Source: Clostridiales bacterium UBA1390
Lineage (GTDB): Bacteria > Bacillota > Clostridia > Lachnospirales > Bianqueaceae
DNA length: 29,530 nucleotides
Reading direction: 5' to 3'
Assembly: GCA_002305315.1 (NCBI GenBank)
Contig: DBQQ01000008.1
Span: 14,875-44,404, forward strand
Shown here: positions 14,905 through 23,768 of the stretch, piece after piece
How positions within the stretch are numbered: position 1 is the first letter of the stretch
How the letters are laid out: every line of letters starts with the position of its first letter
Notes under the pieces: generated by a model
Database searches by the model: none
What the model saw: the letters and a program-made list of their open reading frames with translations, nothing else
Told to the model about the DNA's origin: nothing
Program-made: the position numbers and the translations under genes

Positions 14905-16018
14905 ACAATATGAGCCCGAGAGGCTCCGAGAAGCAATGGAAGAGGCCATCCGGGATCTGGGCGGATGGAAAGCCTTTGTATCACCGGGAGAACGGGTGCT
15001 TTTGAAAGTCAATCTGGTGATGAATAAAGCGCCAGATCTGGCGGCGACCACACACCCGTTGTTTGTGGAGACCCTGGCTCGTCTATTGCAGGAACAGGGA
15101 TGTGAAGTCCTCATTGGGGATAGTCCGGGCGGACTGTTTAATCAGGAAGCGCTGCGGAGGATCTATAAGGGAACAGGAATTCAGAAGGCGGCGGAAAGAG
15201 CCGGCGCCAGCCTGAATTGGAATACAGAAGCCATGGAAGTGGAGAATCCGCAGGGGAAGCTATTAAAGCACCTGACACAGACGGCGATGTTGGCGGATGT
15301 GGATAAGGTCATTTCCGTATCGAAGCTGAAGACACACGGCATGATGACGTTTACGGGAGCAGTGAAGAATCAGTTTGGCACAGTGCCGGGTACGAAAAAG
15401 GCGGAGTATCATTTTCGTATGCCGCAGAGTGCGGATTTTGCAGATGCTCTGATCGATATTTGCCTGGCAGCGCATCCGGTTCTATGCTGGATGGACGGGA
15501 TCGTGGCGATGGAGGGGAATGGTCCTACCGGCGGTACGCCGCGAAAAGTAGGCGTGCTTCTGGCCTCGGAGAATCCTTTTGATCTGGATCTTCTGGCCTC
15601 TCACCTCATCGGATTGGAGAGAGAACAGGTGCCGACGCTGGAGCAGGCGTATCGGCGCGGCCTGGGGAAAGCTTCCGCGGCAGAGGTAGAGAAGGCGGGA
15701 GAGGATCCGGAACGATTTGTGCAGAAGGATTTTCGCATGCCGGATCATATCGATCCGCATCTTATGCGGAAGTTGGGGCCCGTGGGACGCACTCTGGAAT
15801 CCTGGCTGAGACCCAAGGTGAAGTTTCATCACGACCGGTGTGTCGGCTGCCGGGCCTGTTACCAGAACTGTCCGGCCAAGGCGATTACGATGGAAGGACG
15901 GTATCCGGCAGTACATTATCATCAGTGCATTCGATGTTATTGCTGTCAGGAACAATGTCCTAAGAACGCGATTACCGTACACGAGTCAAAGATCATGAAA
16001 CTGGTCAATCGATTATAG
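14876..16018 (+). CDS. DUF362 protein with C-terminal 2[4Fe-4S] ferredoxin domain
   Basis: 380 residues from the ATG at 14876, preceded by GAGGGA and overlapping the methyltransferase gene by 29 bases; an upstream in-frame ATG at 14825 lies deeper inside that gene. The main body is a DUF362 domain (KVNLVMNKAP, SPGGLFN, SKLKTHGMMTFTGAVKN, GNGPTGG). The C-terminus has two [4Fe-4S] motifs: Cys322, 325, 328 with 332, and Cys351, 354, 357 with 361. DUF362-ferredoxin proteins are common in anaerobes but their substrate is unknown. The cluster would allow low-potential electron transfer. It sits inside a housekeeping operon, between trmN6 and rsmI. Confidence 0.9.
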   Translation: MATVSLRACEQYEPERLREAMEEAIRDLGGWKAFVSPGERVLLKVNLVMNKAPDLAATTHPLFVETLARLLQEQGCEVLIGDSPGGLFNQEALRRIYKGTGIQKAAERAGASLNWNTEAMEVENPQGKLLKHLTQTAMLADVDKVISVSKLKTHGMMTFTGAVKNQFGTVPGTKKAEYHFRMPQSADFADALIDICLAAHPVLCWMDGIVAMEGNGPTGGTPRKVGVLLASENPFDLDLLASHLIGLEREQVPTLEQAYRRGLGKASAAEVEKAGEDPERFVQKDFRMPDHIDPHLMRKLGPVGRTLESWLRPKVKFHHDRCVGCRACYQNCPAKAITMEGRYPAVHYHQCIRCYCCQEQCPKNAITVHESKIMKLVNRL

Positions 16019-16027
16019 GAGGCAGAC

Positions 16028-16870
16028 ATGACAGGAAAACTGATCGTATGTCCCACCCCGATCGGCAACATGGAGGACATGACAGAACGGGGAAAGCGGG
16101 CGCTGGCTGAGGCGGACCTGATCGCGGCGGAAGATACGCGGCATACGCTGGGACTCCTGAATCATCTGGGAATCAAGACGCCCATGATCAGCTGCCATCA
16201 GCATAATGAGCAGGAGCGGACGGAACAGATCCTTGAAAAACTCCGAGAAGGGCAAACCGTGGTGCTGGTGAGCGATGCGGGAACGCCGGCGATTTCGGAT
16301 CCGGGAGAGATCCTGGTAAGGCGCTGCCGCGAGGAAGGGATTCTGGTCACGGCTTTACCCGGAGCCTGCGCCTTTGTCACGGCACTGTCCATGTCCGGAA
16401 TGCCCAGCCGCCGATTCGTGTTCGAGGGATTCCTGCCGGCAGGCGGCAAGGAGAGACGCGCGCGTCTGGAAGCGCTCCGCGCAGAGGAGCGTACGGTGAT
16501 CTTCTATGAAGCGCCGCATCACCTGCGGCAGACACTGTCCGATCTCCTGGAGGCCTTTGGAGACAGGCGGCTGGCAATGGGGCGGGAGCTGACAAAGCGT
16601 CATGAGGAGATGCTGCAGATGAAACTGTCGGAGGCGATCGCGCATTATCAGGATCAGGAGCCCCGGGGAGAATATGTGCTGATTTTAGAAGGCGCAGATC
16701 CTTTGGCGCGGGAGCGAGAAGAAAGGGCGCGATGGGAGCAGATGACGCTGAGAGAGCATATGGCCTTGTATTCGGCGCTGCCTCCCAAAGAGGCGATGAA
16801 GCAGGTGGCAAAAGACCGAGGCATCTCCAAACGGGATGTATATAATGGCCTTCTCCAAGAAGAGTCATGA
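16028..16870 (+). CDS. rsmI: 16S rRNA (cytidine1402-2'-O)-methyltransferase
   Basis: 280 residues. RsmI 2'-O-methylates C1402 in the decoding centre of 16S rRNA using SAM. Family marks are PTPIGN (9-14), ADLIAAEDTRHT, SDAGTPAISDPG (from 82), ALPGACAFVTAL and FYEAPHHLRQTL. RBS TAGGAGG precedes the ATG, nine bases after the DUF362 gene. The C-terminal Lys/Arg-rich extension (KEAMKQVAKDRGISKRDVYN) is usual. It probably ends the tmk operon, although no terminator is visible after it. Confidence 0.95.
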   Translation: MTGKLIVCPTPIGNMEDMTERGKRALAEADLIAAEDTRHTLGLLNHLGIKTPMISCHQHNEQERTEQILEKLREGQTVVLVSDAGTPAISDPGEILVRRCREEGILVTALPGACAFVTALSMSGMPSRRFVFEGFLPAGGKERRARLEALRAEERTVIFYEAPHHLRQTLSDLLEAFGDRRLAMGRELTKRHEEMLQMKLSEAIAHYQDQEPRGEYVLILEGADPLAREREERARWEQMTLREHMALYSALPPKEAMKQVAKDRGISKRDVYNGLLQEES

Positions 16871-16923
16871 GAGAGGACTTGTCCGCATACAATGTTTTCA
16901 GATGAGAGTTTGGAGGCATCAAG

Positions 16924-17286
16924 ATGGAGGATGGGGTTCGGCAGGAATGGCTGTGTGACTTGGAAGAAGAGGCGGTACAGTATCGAAAGATCTATCACGC
17001 GAGGCTTTCGGACGTCATGGATCCGATCAAAAGACGGCTTCTGGAGCGGAACATGATGGACAAGCAGGCGCAGATCCAGTGCTTACGAGCTTTGGGCGCT
17101 AAGGGGCGAGCCGCGGAAGAGCCAGAAGAAGAGAAAATCCCCTGGGATCTGCTGCTCTACAATGAGATTGAGAATCAGTCCACGTATACAGCCCTGGTCG
17201 CCTGGCGGAAAGAAGCGGAGCCGATCCTGGCGAAACAGAGGCAGATCGTACAGCGGCTGATTGCGTTCCTTTTGAATACGGTCTGA
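16924..17286 (+). CDS. hypothetical protein, 120 residues
   Basis: I do not recognise this family. A good RBS (TTTGGAGG) lies eight bases before the ATG, and codon use matches the neighbours, so it is probably a real gene. The protein is hydrophilic, helical and charged, with an EEEAVQYRKIYHARLSD helix, a linker rich in Glu (EEPEEEKIPWD) and a C-terminal helix that becomes hydrophobic (RLIAFLLNTV). There is no signal peptide, transmembrane helix, cysteine motif or catalytic signature. It lies between rsmI and the HIT gene with gaps of 53 and 42 bases. Confidence 0.65.
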   Translation: MEDGVRQEWLCDLEEEAVQYRKIYHARLSDVMDPIKRRLLERNMMDKQAQIQCLRALGAKGRAAEEPEEEKIPWDLLLYNEIENQSTYTALVAWRKEAEPILAKQRQIVQRLIAFLLNTV

Positions 17287-17328
17287 TAGAAAAGGCTGGA
17301 TATGTTATCATGGAAAGGGTGTTAGAAT

Positions 17329-17751
17329 ATGGATGGATGTATTTTTTGCAAGATTGCGGCGGGCGAGATCCCTTCGACAACGGTGTATGAGGATGAAGAT
17401 TTGCGGGTGATCGCAGATATCTCCCCGGCAAACCTGGGGCATCTTTTGATTCTGCCGAAAGTGCATGCGAAGGATCTTACGGAGCTTCCCGCCGAGACAG
17501 CCTGTAAGGTGATGATTACGGCGCAAAAGGTGGTGCAAGCCATGCAGGCGGGTCTCAATCCGGATGGGATCAATGTCCTGCAGAATAACGGAGAGGCCGC
17601 CGGACAGACGGTGATGCACTATCATATGCACATCATTCCCAGATATCAGGGAGACAGCGTGCAGATCGGTTGGGAGCCCATGCAGGGACTTTCAGATCAG
17701 GTGGCTGAGGCCGCGAACAAAGTCAGAAAGGCGCTGGAGGCAGAGAAATGA
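17329..17751 (+). CDS. HIT-family nucleotide hydrolase or transferase (HinT-like)
   Basis: 140 residues, normal for HIT proteins. The N-terminus has CIFCKI with two cysteines in the zinc-ligand arrangement seen in several bacterial HIT proteins, then the family's IAAGEIPS and the substrate strand GHLLILPKVHAKDL. The histidine triad is HYHMH at 97-101, with His99 as the likely nucleophile. Such proteins hydrolyse purine nucleoside phosphoramidates. The stop codon overlaps the start of murG by four bases (ATGA), giving translational coupling. Confidence 0.92.
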   Translation: MDGCIFCKIAAGEIPSTTVYEDEDLRVIADISPANLGHLLILPKVHAKDLTELPAETACKVMITAQKVVQAMQAGLNPDGINVLQNNGEAAGQTVMHYHMHIIPRYQGDSVQIGWEPMQGLSDQVAEAANKVRKALEAEK

Positions 17752-18827
17752 GTGCTCGAAAGACCGTGGTACTCACCGGCGGCGGAACCGGCGGGCATGT
17801 GACGCCGAATATCGCGCTCATTCCCTACCTGCGGCAAAAGGGATATCGGGTCTGTTATGTGGGAAGCGAGAAGGGCATGGAAAAGAGCCTGATCGAGCCC
17901 TTGGGGATTCCCTATTATGGGATTGATTCCGAGAGGCTGAACCGCTATTTTACGCTAGAGAATCTCACAATGCCCTTTCATGTGATTCGCGGACTCTTTC
18001 AGGCGCGCAGGCTTTTAGGTAAACTTAAGCCAGACGTGGTATTCTCTAAAGGGGGCTTTGTCAGCGTACCTGTGGTGATTGCCGCGCATTGGCGAAAGAT
18101 CCCCTGCGTATGTCACGAGTCCGATATCACGCCAGGACTGGCCAATAAACTGGCCATGCCCTTCGCGTCGAAGGTCTGTGTCAACTTTCAGGATGCGCTG
18201 CGCTACGTGCCGCAGGGAAAGGGCGTGTATACCGGAACGCCGATTCGAGACTCTCTTTTGTCGGGCAGCCGGAGTCAGGGGCTTGCCATCAGCGGACTGT
18301 CGGCAGATCGTCCGGTGCTTTTGGTCATGGGAGGCAGTTCTGGCGCGCGCGCGTTGAATGAGGGAGTCAGGCAGGCGTTGCCCAGTCTGTTACCTCATTT
18401 TCAGGTATTGCATCTGTGCGGCAAGGGAAATTGGGATGAGAGTCTGGCGGGTCAGGAAGGATACTTCCAGATCGAATATGCCAACGAGGAGATGCCTCAT
18501 TTCTATGCGGCGGCGGATGTGACGCTCTGCCGAGCAGGCGCCAATTCTCTGGCGGAGATTCTGGCCCTCAGACTGCCGAATGTGCTGGTCCCCTTGCCGC
18601 TTTCGGCCAGTCGGGGTGATCAGATCTTGAACGCCCGATCTTTTACTGAAAAGGGGTACAGCTACACGCTGGAGCAGGAAAAACTGTCGCCGGAACGGAT
18701 TCTCGCAGCGGTGGAAGAGGTCTATCGCAACCGGGACCGGTATCGCCAGGCCATGGACAGGGATCAGCAGGAATCCGGTACACAACGGGTTTTGGAAGTC
18801 ATCGAGGAAGCGATGGCTTCTAAGTAA
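17748..18827 (+). CDS. murG: MurG, lipid II-forming N-acetylglucosaminyltransferase
   Basis: 359 residues. MurG is a membrane-associated GT-B enzyme that transfers GlcNAc from UDP-GlcNAc to lipid I, giving lipid II. The Gly-rich loop GGGTGGH is at 11-17, the second Gly-rich motif GGSSGA at 195-200, and the C-terminal donor-binding block CRAGANSLAEIL is present. The segment HESDITPGLANK replaces the HEQN form of many MurGs; this variant is familiar in Clostridia. It is separate from the usual mur/fts cluster and coupled instead to a HIT gene, so it may be a second copy in this genome, which the window cannot show. Confidence 0.9.
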   Translation: MSARKTVVLTGGGTGGHVTPNIALIPYLRQKGYRVCYVGSEKGMEKSLIEPLGIPYYGIDSERLNRYFTLENLTMPFHVIRGLFQARRLLGKLKPDVVFSKGGFVSVPVVIAAHWRKIPCVCHESDITPGLANKLAMPFASKVCVNFQDALRYVPQGKGVYTGTPIRDSLLSGSRSQGLAISGLSADRPVLLVMGGSSGARALNEGVRQALPSLLPHFQVLHLCGKGNWDESLAGQEGYFQIEYANEEMPHFYAAADVTLCRAGANSLAEILALRLPNVLVPLPLSASRGDQILNARSFTEKGYSYTLEQEKLSPERILAAVEEVYRNRDRYRQAMDRDQQESGTQRVLEVIEEAMASK

Positions 18828-18851
18828 AGAAAAACGGGAGGATACGACAAG

Positions 18852-19670
18852 ATGAAGAAAAAACTTTTTGCCATGACAAGTATATTGATGCTTCTGGTAT
18901 GCAGTATTGCAGGCTGCAGCAACAGCATCTACCAGCATTACAGTGCAGAGAAGTATGATGAGCAGTTCGCGGAGCCGGAAAAAGGAGATACCATGGCGCG
19001 GTTTGTCACGAACATGGGAGAGTTTACCGTGCGCCTCTTTCCGGAGGAAGCGCCCAAGGCTGTGGAGAACTTCGTGACACATGCGCAGGAAGGGTATTAT
19101 GACGGCGTGATTTTCCATCGTGTGATTGAGGATTTCATGATTCAGGGCGGAGATCCCACGGGAACAGGTACCGGTGGCGAGAGTATCTGGGGGGAGACCT
19201 TTGAGGATGAGAATGTGCCGTACCTGGGAACATACCGTGGTGCGCTGTGTATGGCGAATCGCGGCGCCGACACCAACGGCAGTCAGTTCTTCATCATCAC
19301 TTCGGATGATACGGAAGTGGATGACTATAAGCGCTGGAACATGGATGTGGATGATAAGTATAAGGTGGATGAGGCCAAGATCGACAAGTTTGAGGAAGTC
19401 GGCGGCGCCATCTATCTGGACTATCAGTTGAGCAATCTGCGGGCCGTGCGGTACCCGGATACGTATACGCAGTACGTGCATACGGTCTTCGGTCAGGTTG
19501 TGGAAGGTATGGATGTGGTAGACGCCATCTCGCAGGTGAAGACCTATACGGAGGATCAGGTGACGGAAGCACAGATCCTGAATGGCGTGGATCAGACGGA
19601 AGTCATGGAGGATAAGCCGGAAGAGGATGTGATCATCGAGACCATCGAGATTTATACATATGGAGAGTGA
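18852..19670 (+). CDS. lipoprotein peptidyl-prolyl cis-trans isomerase (cyclophilin type)
   Basis: 272 residues. The N-terminus MKKKLFAM plus a hydrophobic core ends in the lipobox SIAGC with Cys22 as the lipidation site, so the enzyme should be tethered outside the membrane and assist folding of secreted proteins. The cyclophilin domain covers about 50-265, with [29 protein letters not shown] and [15 protein letters not shown]. An insertion after the GSQFFI core (about 155-195, acidic, rich in Asp and Lys) is longer than in compact cyclophilins. RBS GGGAGG precedes the ATG. It lies 24 bases after murG. Confidence 0.92.
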   Translation: MKKKLFAMTSILMLLVCSIAGCSNSIYQHYSAEKYDEQFAEPEKGDTMARFVTNMGEFTVRLFPEEAPKAVENFVTHAQEGYYDGVIFHRVIEDFMIQGGDPTGTGTGGESIWGETFEDENVPYLGTYRGALCMANRGADTNGSQFFIITSDDTEVDDYKRWNMDVDDKYKVDEAKIDKFEEVGGAIYLDYQLSNLRAVRYPDTYTQYVHTVFGQVVEGMDVVDAISQVKTYTEDQVTEAQILNGVDQTEVMEDKPEEDVIIETIEIYTYGE

Positions 19671-19681
19671 GTCAATGACAG

Positions 19682-19706
19682 GGGTGGGGAGCCGGGCTTC
19701 CCGCCC
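19682..19706 (+). other. GC-rich hairpin between the cyclophilin and the first S9 peptidase
   Basis: GGGTGGGGA pairs with TTCCCGCCC across a 7-base loop (two wobbles). The following bases are not a proper T-run, so termination is doubtful; it may act as a partial terminator or processing site. Confidence 0.4.
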
Positions 19707-19734
19707 TTGTGGTGTAAAAAAGGGGGTTATGGAT

Positions 19735-21666
19735 ATGGAAAAGACAATGATTCGATCACTGATGGATTTTCAGTTTGTCAGCGATCCCAAGTTCTCGCCG
19801 GATGGAAACAGCGCTGCTTTTGTGGTGCGTAGGCCGGATGAGGAAAAGAACGCGTATCCGGGAGATCTTTATCTGCTGGATATCGAGACCAGGAAGAGCC
19901 GGAGGATGACCTCGCGGGGAGACGCCTCGTCCTATGTCTGGACGAGTGAGGGTACGTTGCTTTTTTCGGCAGCGCGGGATCAGGCGGATCAGAAGAAGAT
20001 GGCGGAGGAAGCCTGGTCGGTCTTCTATGAGATCGATCCGCGGGGAGGCGAGGCGCAAAGGGCGTTTGGCCTGCCTGTGAAAAACGCGCGTCTTCACAGC
20101 CTGGAAAACGGCGGCTATCTGGTGGAGGCGGTGCAGGAAAACCAGGTGAAGGGCAAGGATGAGGACTGGGAGGTTCTGGAGGAAGCGCCATTCTGGTCGA
20201 ATGGAGTAGGATTTACCGCGGGAAAGCGAAACCGATTGTATCTATATCAGAAGGAGACCGGGGCGCTCACGGCGCTGACGGATCCCTGGTTCGACGCTGC
20301 GTTCTGCGCGGAGAAGGAAGGCAGGATTCTGTATAGCGGGGCGTTGTGGGAAAAAGGAATGCGATATACCTACCGGGGACTGTATCTATATGACCAGACT
20401 ACCGGACAGAGCCGCTGCCTGATCGAGCCGGAAAGGTGTCGTTTTCAAACTGCGCAATTTTGGACAGATGGTCAGATCTTGCTGGTGTCTTCTGAGCAAA
20501 AACGGTATGGACAGATGGAATATTGCTGTTTCTACCTGCTGAATCCGGAGGATGGTTCGATGCGGTTGCTGGCGGATTATGAGTACAGCATCGGGCACGG
20601 CAGCGTAGGAAGCGATGCGAAGCTGGGAGCGGGGCAGGGCCTCAAGATGACTGATGAGGGGCTGTATTTTCTGACAACGGTGGAGGAAAGCACGGTGTTA
20701 AAAAAGCTGGATCTTTCCGGGCATATCTCGGATGCGCTGACGCCGGAGGGCTCCTGTGAGAGTTTTGACATAGGGAATGGACATCTGCTGTGCTGCGGTA
20801 TGTATGGACTTCGCCTGGCGGAACTCTATCTGGATGGGGAGCAAGTTACGCATCTGAACGACGAGTGGAGTGCGAACCATATGGTCAGCGTGCCGGAGTT
20901 TTACAGCTATACCGGAAAGGATGGCATCTCGATTCACGGATATGCGATGAAGCCGGTGGGGTATCAGCCGGGTGTGCGGTATCCGGCGATTCTGCATATT
21001 CATGGCGGGCCCAGAACCGTATTCGGCGGCGTGTTTCATCATGAGATGCAGGTCTGGGCCAATGCCGGCTATTTCGTGTTTTATTGTAATCCCCGGGGCA
21101 GCGATGGCAGGGGAAATGCCTTTGGAGACATCTGCGGAAAGTATGGTACCGTGGAATACGAGAATCTGATGGAATTTCTGGATGAAATGCTGGCGAAGTA
21201 TCCAGACGCGGATCCGAAGCGTCTAGGAGTGACGGGTGGTTCCTACGGCGGATTCATGACCAATTGGATCATTGGACATACGGACCGGTTTGCGGCGGCC
21301 GCCTCGCAGCGCAGCATCTCCAACTGGATTCTCTTTGAGCATTCTTCCGATATCGGACATACGTTTACCCGTACGAATCATGGAACGGTGACGCGAGAAG
21401 ATGCGGCGAAGCTCTGGTCGTTCTCTCCGCTGAAGTATGTGGACCGATGTAAGACGCCGACGCTGTTCATCCATTCTAATGAAGACTATCGGTGCTGGAT
21501 GGGAGAGGGCATCTCCATGTTCACGGCGCTCAAGCTGCATGGATGCCCAGCCAGACTGGTGTTATTTGACAAGGAGAATCATGAACTGTCCCGCTCAGGC
21601 AGGCCCAAGAGCCGGATTCGGCGTATGGAAGAAATTCTGAACTGGATGGATCAGTATTTGAAGTGA
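19735..21666 (+). CDS. S9-family serine peptidase (acylaminoacyl-peptidase-like), copy 1
   Basis: 643 residues from the ATG at 19735, chosen because AAGGGGG lies eight bases upstream and because the second copy starts at the equivalent point; the frame opens at 19660. An N-terminal beta-propeller of WD40-like repeats (FSPDGNSAAFVVRRPDE) is followed by an alpha/beta-hydrolase domain. The nucleophile elbow is GGSYGG with Ser503, the acid is in NEDYRCW, and the His is in ENHELSRSG. The oxyanion segment is LHIHGGPRTVFGGVFHHEMQ. No signal peptide, so it is probably a cytosolic oligopeptidase. It lies 10 bases before a close paralogue. Confidence 0.9.
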   Translation: MEKTMIRSLMDFQFVSDPKFSPDGNSAAFVVRRPDEEKNAYPGDLYLLDIETRKSRRMTSRGDASSYVWTSEGTLLFSAARDQADQKKMAEEAWSVFYEIDPRGGEAQRAFGLPVKNARLHSLENGGYLVEAVQENQVKGKDEDWEVLEEAPFWSNGVGFTAGKRNRLYLYQKETGALTALTDPWFDAAFCAEKEGRILYSGALWEKGMRYTYRGLYLYDQTTGQSRCLIEPERCRFQTAQFWTDGQILLVSSEQKRYGQMEYCCFYLLNPEDGSMRLLADYEYSIGHGSVGSDAKLGAGQGLKMTDEGLYFLTTVEESTVLKKLDLSGHISDALTPEGSCESFDIGNGHLLCCGMYGLRLAELYLDGEQVTHLNDEWSANHMVSVPEFYSYTGKDGISIHGYAMKPVGYQPGVRYPAILHIHGGPRTVFGGVFHHEMQVWANAGYFVFYCNPRGSDGRGNAFGDICGKYGTVEYENLMEFLDEMLAKYPDADPKRLGVTGGSYGGFMTNWIIGHTDRFAAAASQRSISNWILFEHSSDIGHTFTRTNHGTVTREDAAKLWSFSPLKYVDRCKTPTLFIHSNEDYRCWMGEGISMFTALKLHGCPARLVLFDKENHELSRSGRPKSRIRRMEEILNWMDQYLK

Positions 21667-21676
21667 GGGAAGCAAG

Positions 21677-23614
21677 ATGGAAAAGATCACATATGAGGAC
21701 TTGTATGCATTTCGTTTTTTATCCGATCTGAAGGCTTCACCGGACGGAAAGTACCTATTGTTTACCGAGACAAGAGCGGCGGAGGAGGGACCCTATTATC
21801 GCAGCGGATTATGGCTGGTGGAGCCAGAGACGCAGAAGGTACGCCCGTTGACTTCCGGTGTGGACGAGAAGGGCGCTTTCTGGCTGGATGAGGATACGGT
21901 TGTCTTTCGGAGCGCCAGAGATCAGGAAAAGGGAGAACAAAAGAGCCGATGGTATAAGATATCCATTCATGGCGGTGAGGCTGCGACTTTTCTGGAGCTG
22001 GAGGGTCAGATCCGTGATCTTCGGAAGCTGGGGGATACGACGTATCTCGTGACAGAAGAGGTATGGGCCCGAGAGAATCCGGTGCAGGAGGAGGTCCGGA
22101 TCTTTGATGAGCTGCCCTTCTGGTTCAACGGACGAGGCATCATCAATTCCAAACGCAGCGTGCTCTCGATCTACGATGCGGCGGATGGGAGCAAAACATT
22201 CTTGACAGAGGCGCCATTCCAGGTACAGGGGACGGCCTCTTCAGGAAATAGGATCGCCTGGGCAGGATACGAACAGGGAGATGTGGAAGGACACGCGTCC
22301 CGGCTCTTCGTATATGATATGGCGCGCCGGGAGCAGCGGGAAGTGGAACTGCCGAAGGAAATGGAGATCGGGAACCTTTTCTTTATCACCAACGACCGGC
22401 TGTTTTTCACAGGCCAGACTTATGAGTGGCCGGGAAGGAGCCCCAGGTTCTACGAGTATCACCTGGAGAAAGGGTCTCTGCGGGAGCTGCCCTATATGGA
22501 TGGCGCGCCTTCGTCTACGGTGGGAACGGATGCTTCCTATGGCGGTGGCGATAAACTGGCGGCGAAGGATGGAGCGCTCTATTTCCTGCATACGGGGTGG
22601 AGTCATGCGGAGTTGTGGCGATTGGATCCGGACGATCGACTGACCAAACTCTGCGACAGGCCCGGTCAGATTACCTCATTTGTCGTGGGAGAACACGGCG
22701 TGGATATGATTGCGTTTCGCAATATGCGTCTGGCAGAGGTTTGGCGGTTGAACCCGGAGACAGGAGAAGAAATTCAGCTGACGCATCGAAATGACGCGTA
22801 TTTTGCAGAGCATCATCTGGTGGAACCGGAATATTTTACGTTTCGAAACCGGGTGGGTATCGAACTGGAAGGGTATGTTTTGCGCCCGTTGAATGAGGAA
22901 ACAGGAAGAAAGTACCCGGGCGTATTGGAGATGCATGGAGGACCGAAGGTCGCATTCGGAGCCGTGTTTCATCATGAGATGCAGTGCCTGGCAGCGCAGG
23001 GATACTATGTATTTTATACCAATCCCCGCGGCAGCGATGGCCGGGGAGAGGACTTTGCCAATCTGACCGGGAAGCTGGGTACGATTGATTTCGAGGACTT
23101 CATGGACTTCACGGATGAGGTGATTCGGCGGTATCCTGCGCTGGATGCGAAGCGAATCGGGATCTGCGGCGGTTCCTATGGCGGGTTCATGTGCAATTGG
23201 ATGATCGGGCATACGGATCGCTTCGCGGCGGCGGCTTCACAGCGCAGCATTTCAAATTACCTGACCAAGGCCCTGTGTACGGATATCGGTTTCTACCACA
23301 ACATGGCCCAGCTGGGGACGGATCCCTGGCATGATTTCGATACGGTTTGGAACACTTCTCCTCTGAAGGAAGCGCCTCAGGCGGTGACGCCCACGCTCTT
23401 CATTCAATCGGATGAGGACTATCGCTGCTGGATGAGTGATGCCATCCAGATGTATAATGCCCTGCAGCAAAACGGTACACCGACACGCATGGTGCTCTTT
23501 CATGGAGAGAATCATGAACTGTCCCGATCGGGGAAGCCCAAGAACCGGATCCGGCGTCTTGCGGAGATCGGCGACTGGTTCCGGCAATATCTGCAGGGAG
23601 AGAACGCTGGGTGA
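21677..23614 (+). CDS. S9-family serine peptidase (acylaminoacyl-peptidase-like), copy 2
   Basis: 645 residues. The architecture is the same as in the preceding gene: beta-propeller from about 15 to 380, then the catalytic domain with GGSYGG and Ser500, DEDYRCW carrying the Asp, and ENHELSRSG carrying the His. The copies share long blocks (NWxIGHTDRFAAAASQRSIS, NPRGSDGRG) but diverge in the propeller and in the loop after SQRSISN, where this copy has a longer insert (TDIGFYHNMAQLGTDPWHDF). That loop lies near the active site, so substrate preference may differ. RBS GGGAAG precedes the ATG. No signal peptide is seen. Confidence 0.9.
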   Translation: MEKITYEDLYAFRFLSDLKASPDGKYLLFTETRAAEEGPYYRSGLWLVEPETQKVRPLTSGVDEKGAFWLDEDTVVFRSARDQEKGEQKSRWYKISIHGGEAATFLELEGQIRDLRKLGDTTYLVTEEVWARENPVQEEVRIFDELPFWFNGRGIINSKRSVLSIYDAADGSKTFLTEAPFQVQGTASSGNRIAWAGYEQGDVEGHASRLFVYDMARREQREVELPKEMEIGNLFFITNDRLFFTGQTYEWPGRSPRFYEYHLEKGSLRELPYMDGAPSSTVGTDASYGGGDKLAAKDGALYFLHTGWSHAELWRLDPDDRLTKLCDRPGQITSFVVGEHGVDMIAFRNMRLAEVWRLNPETGEEIQLTHRNDAYFAEHHLVEPEYFTFRNRVGIELEGYVLRPLNEETGRKYPGVLEMHGGPKVAFGAVFHHEMQCLAAQGYYVFYTNPRGSDGRGEDFANLTGKLGTIDFEDFMDFTDEVIRRYPALDAKRIGICGGSYGGFMCNWMIGHTDRFAAAASQRSISNYLTKALCTDIGFYHNMAQLGTDPWHDFDTVWNTSPLKEAPQAVTPTLFIQSDEDYRCWMSDAIQMYNALQQNGTPTRMVLFHGENHELSRSGKPKNRIRRLAEIGDWFRQYLQGENAG

Positions 23615-23642
23615 AAATCTTGTGAAAAAATGGGCAGACCTA

Positions 23643-23671
23643 TTTACAATGCCCCAAAAAGATGGTAAAAT
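23643..23671 (+). promoter_or_regulatory. sigma-A promoter of nifJ
   Basis: -35 TTTACA at 23643-23648, 17-bp spacing, -10 TAAAAT at 23666-23671 with an extended TGG. Predicted start near 23678, leaving a leader of about 90 bases. Confidence 0.75.
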
Positions 23672-23683
23672 AAGAACAGGTAT

Positions 23684-23703
23684 GGCAAGATGCCGTGTTT
23701 TTT
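23684..23703 (+). other. small hairpin with T-run in the nifJ leader
   Basis: GGCA/TGCC around AGA, followed by GTG and six T. The stem is short, so it is a weak terminator at best; since it lies after the nifJ promoter it could attenuate nifJ, or catch read-through from the peptidase genes. Confidence 0.3.
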
Positions 23704-23728
23704 CATGGCTTCTTTAGAATACAAATCA

Positions 23729-23747
23729 GAGCGGATAATGACCGCTC
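23729..23747 (+). promoter_or_regulatory. inverted repeat in the nifJ leader
   Basis: Perfect 6-bp repeat GAGCGG/CCGCTC with a 7-base spacer, just before the RBS region. It could form an mRNA hairpin or be a protein-binding site; nothing identifies its role. Confidence 0.35.
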
Positions 23748-23768
23748 AGGAAGAAAGGATGTTTTCCA

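Noticed and set aside
17283..17311. Extended -10 promoter before the HIT gene (TGTTATCAT)
   Set aside because: The predicted start would fall inside or after the RBS, leaving no usable leader, and the -35 is poor.
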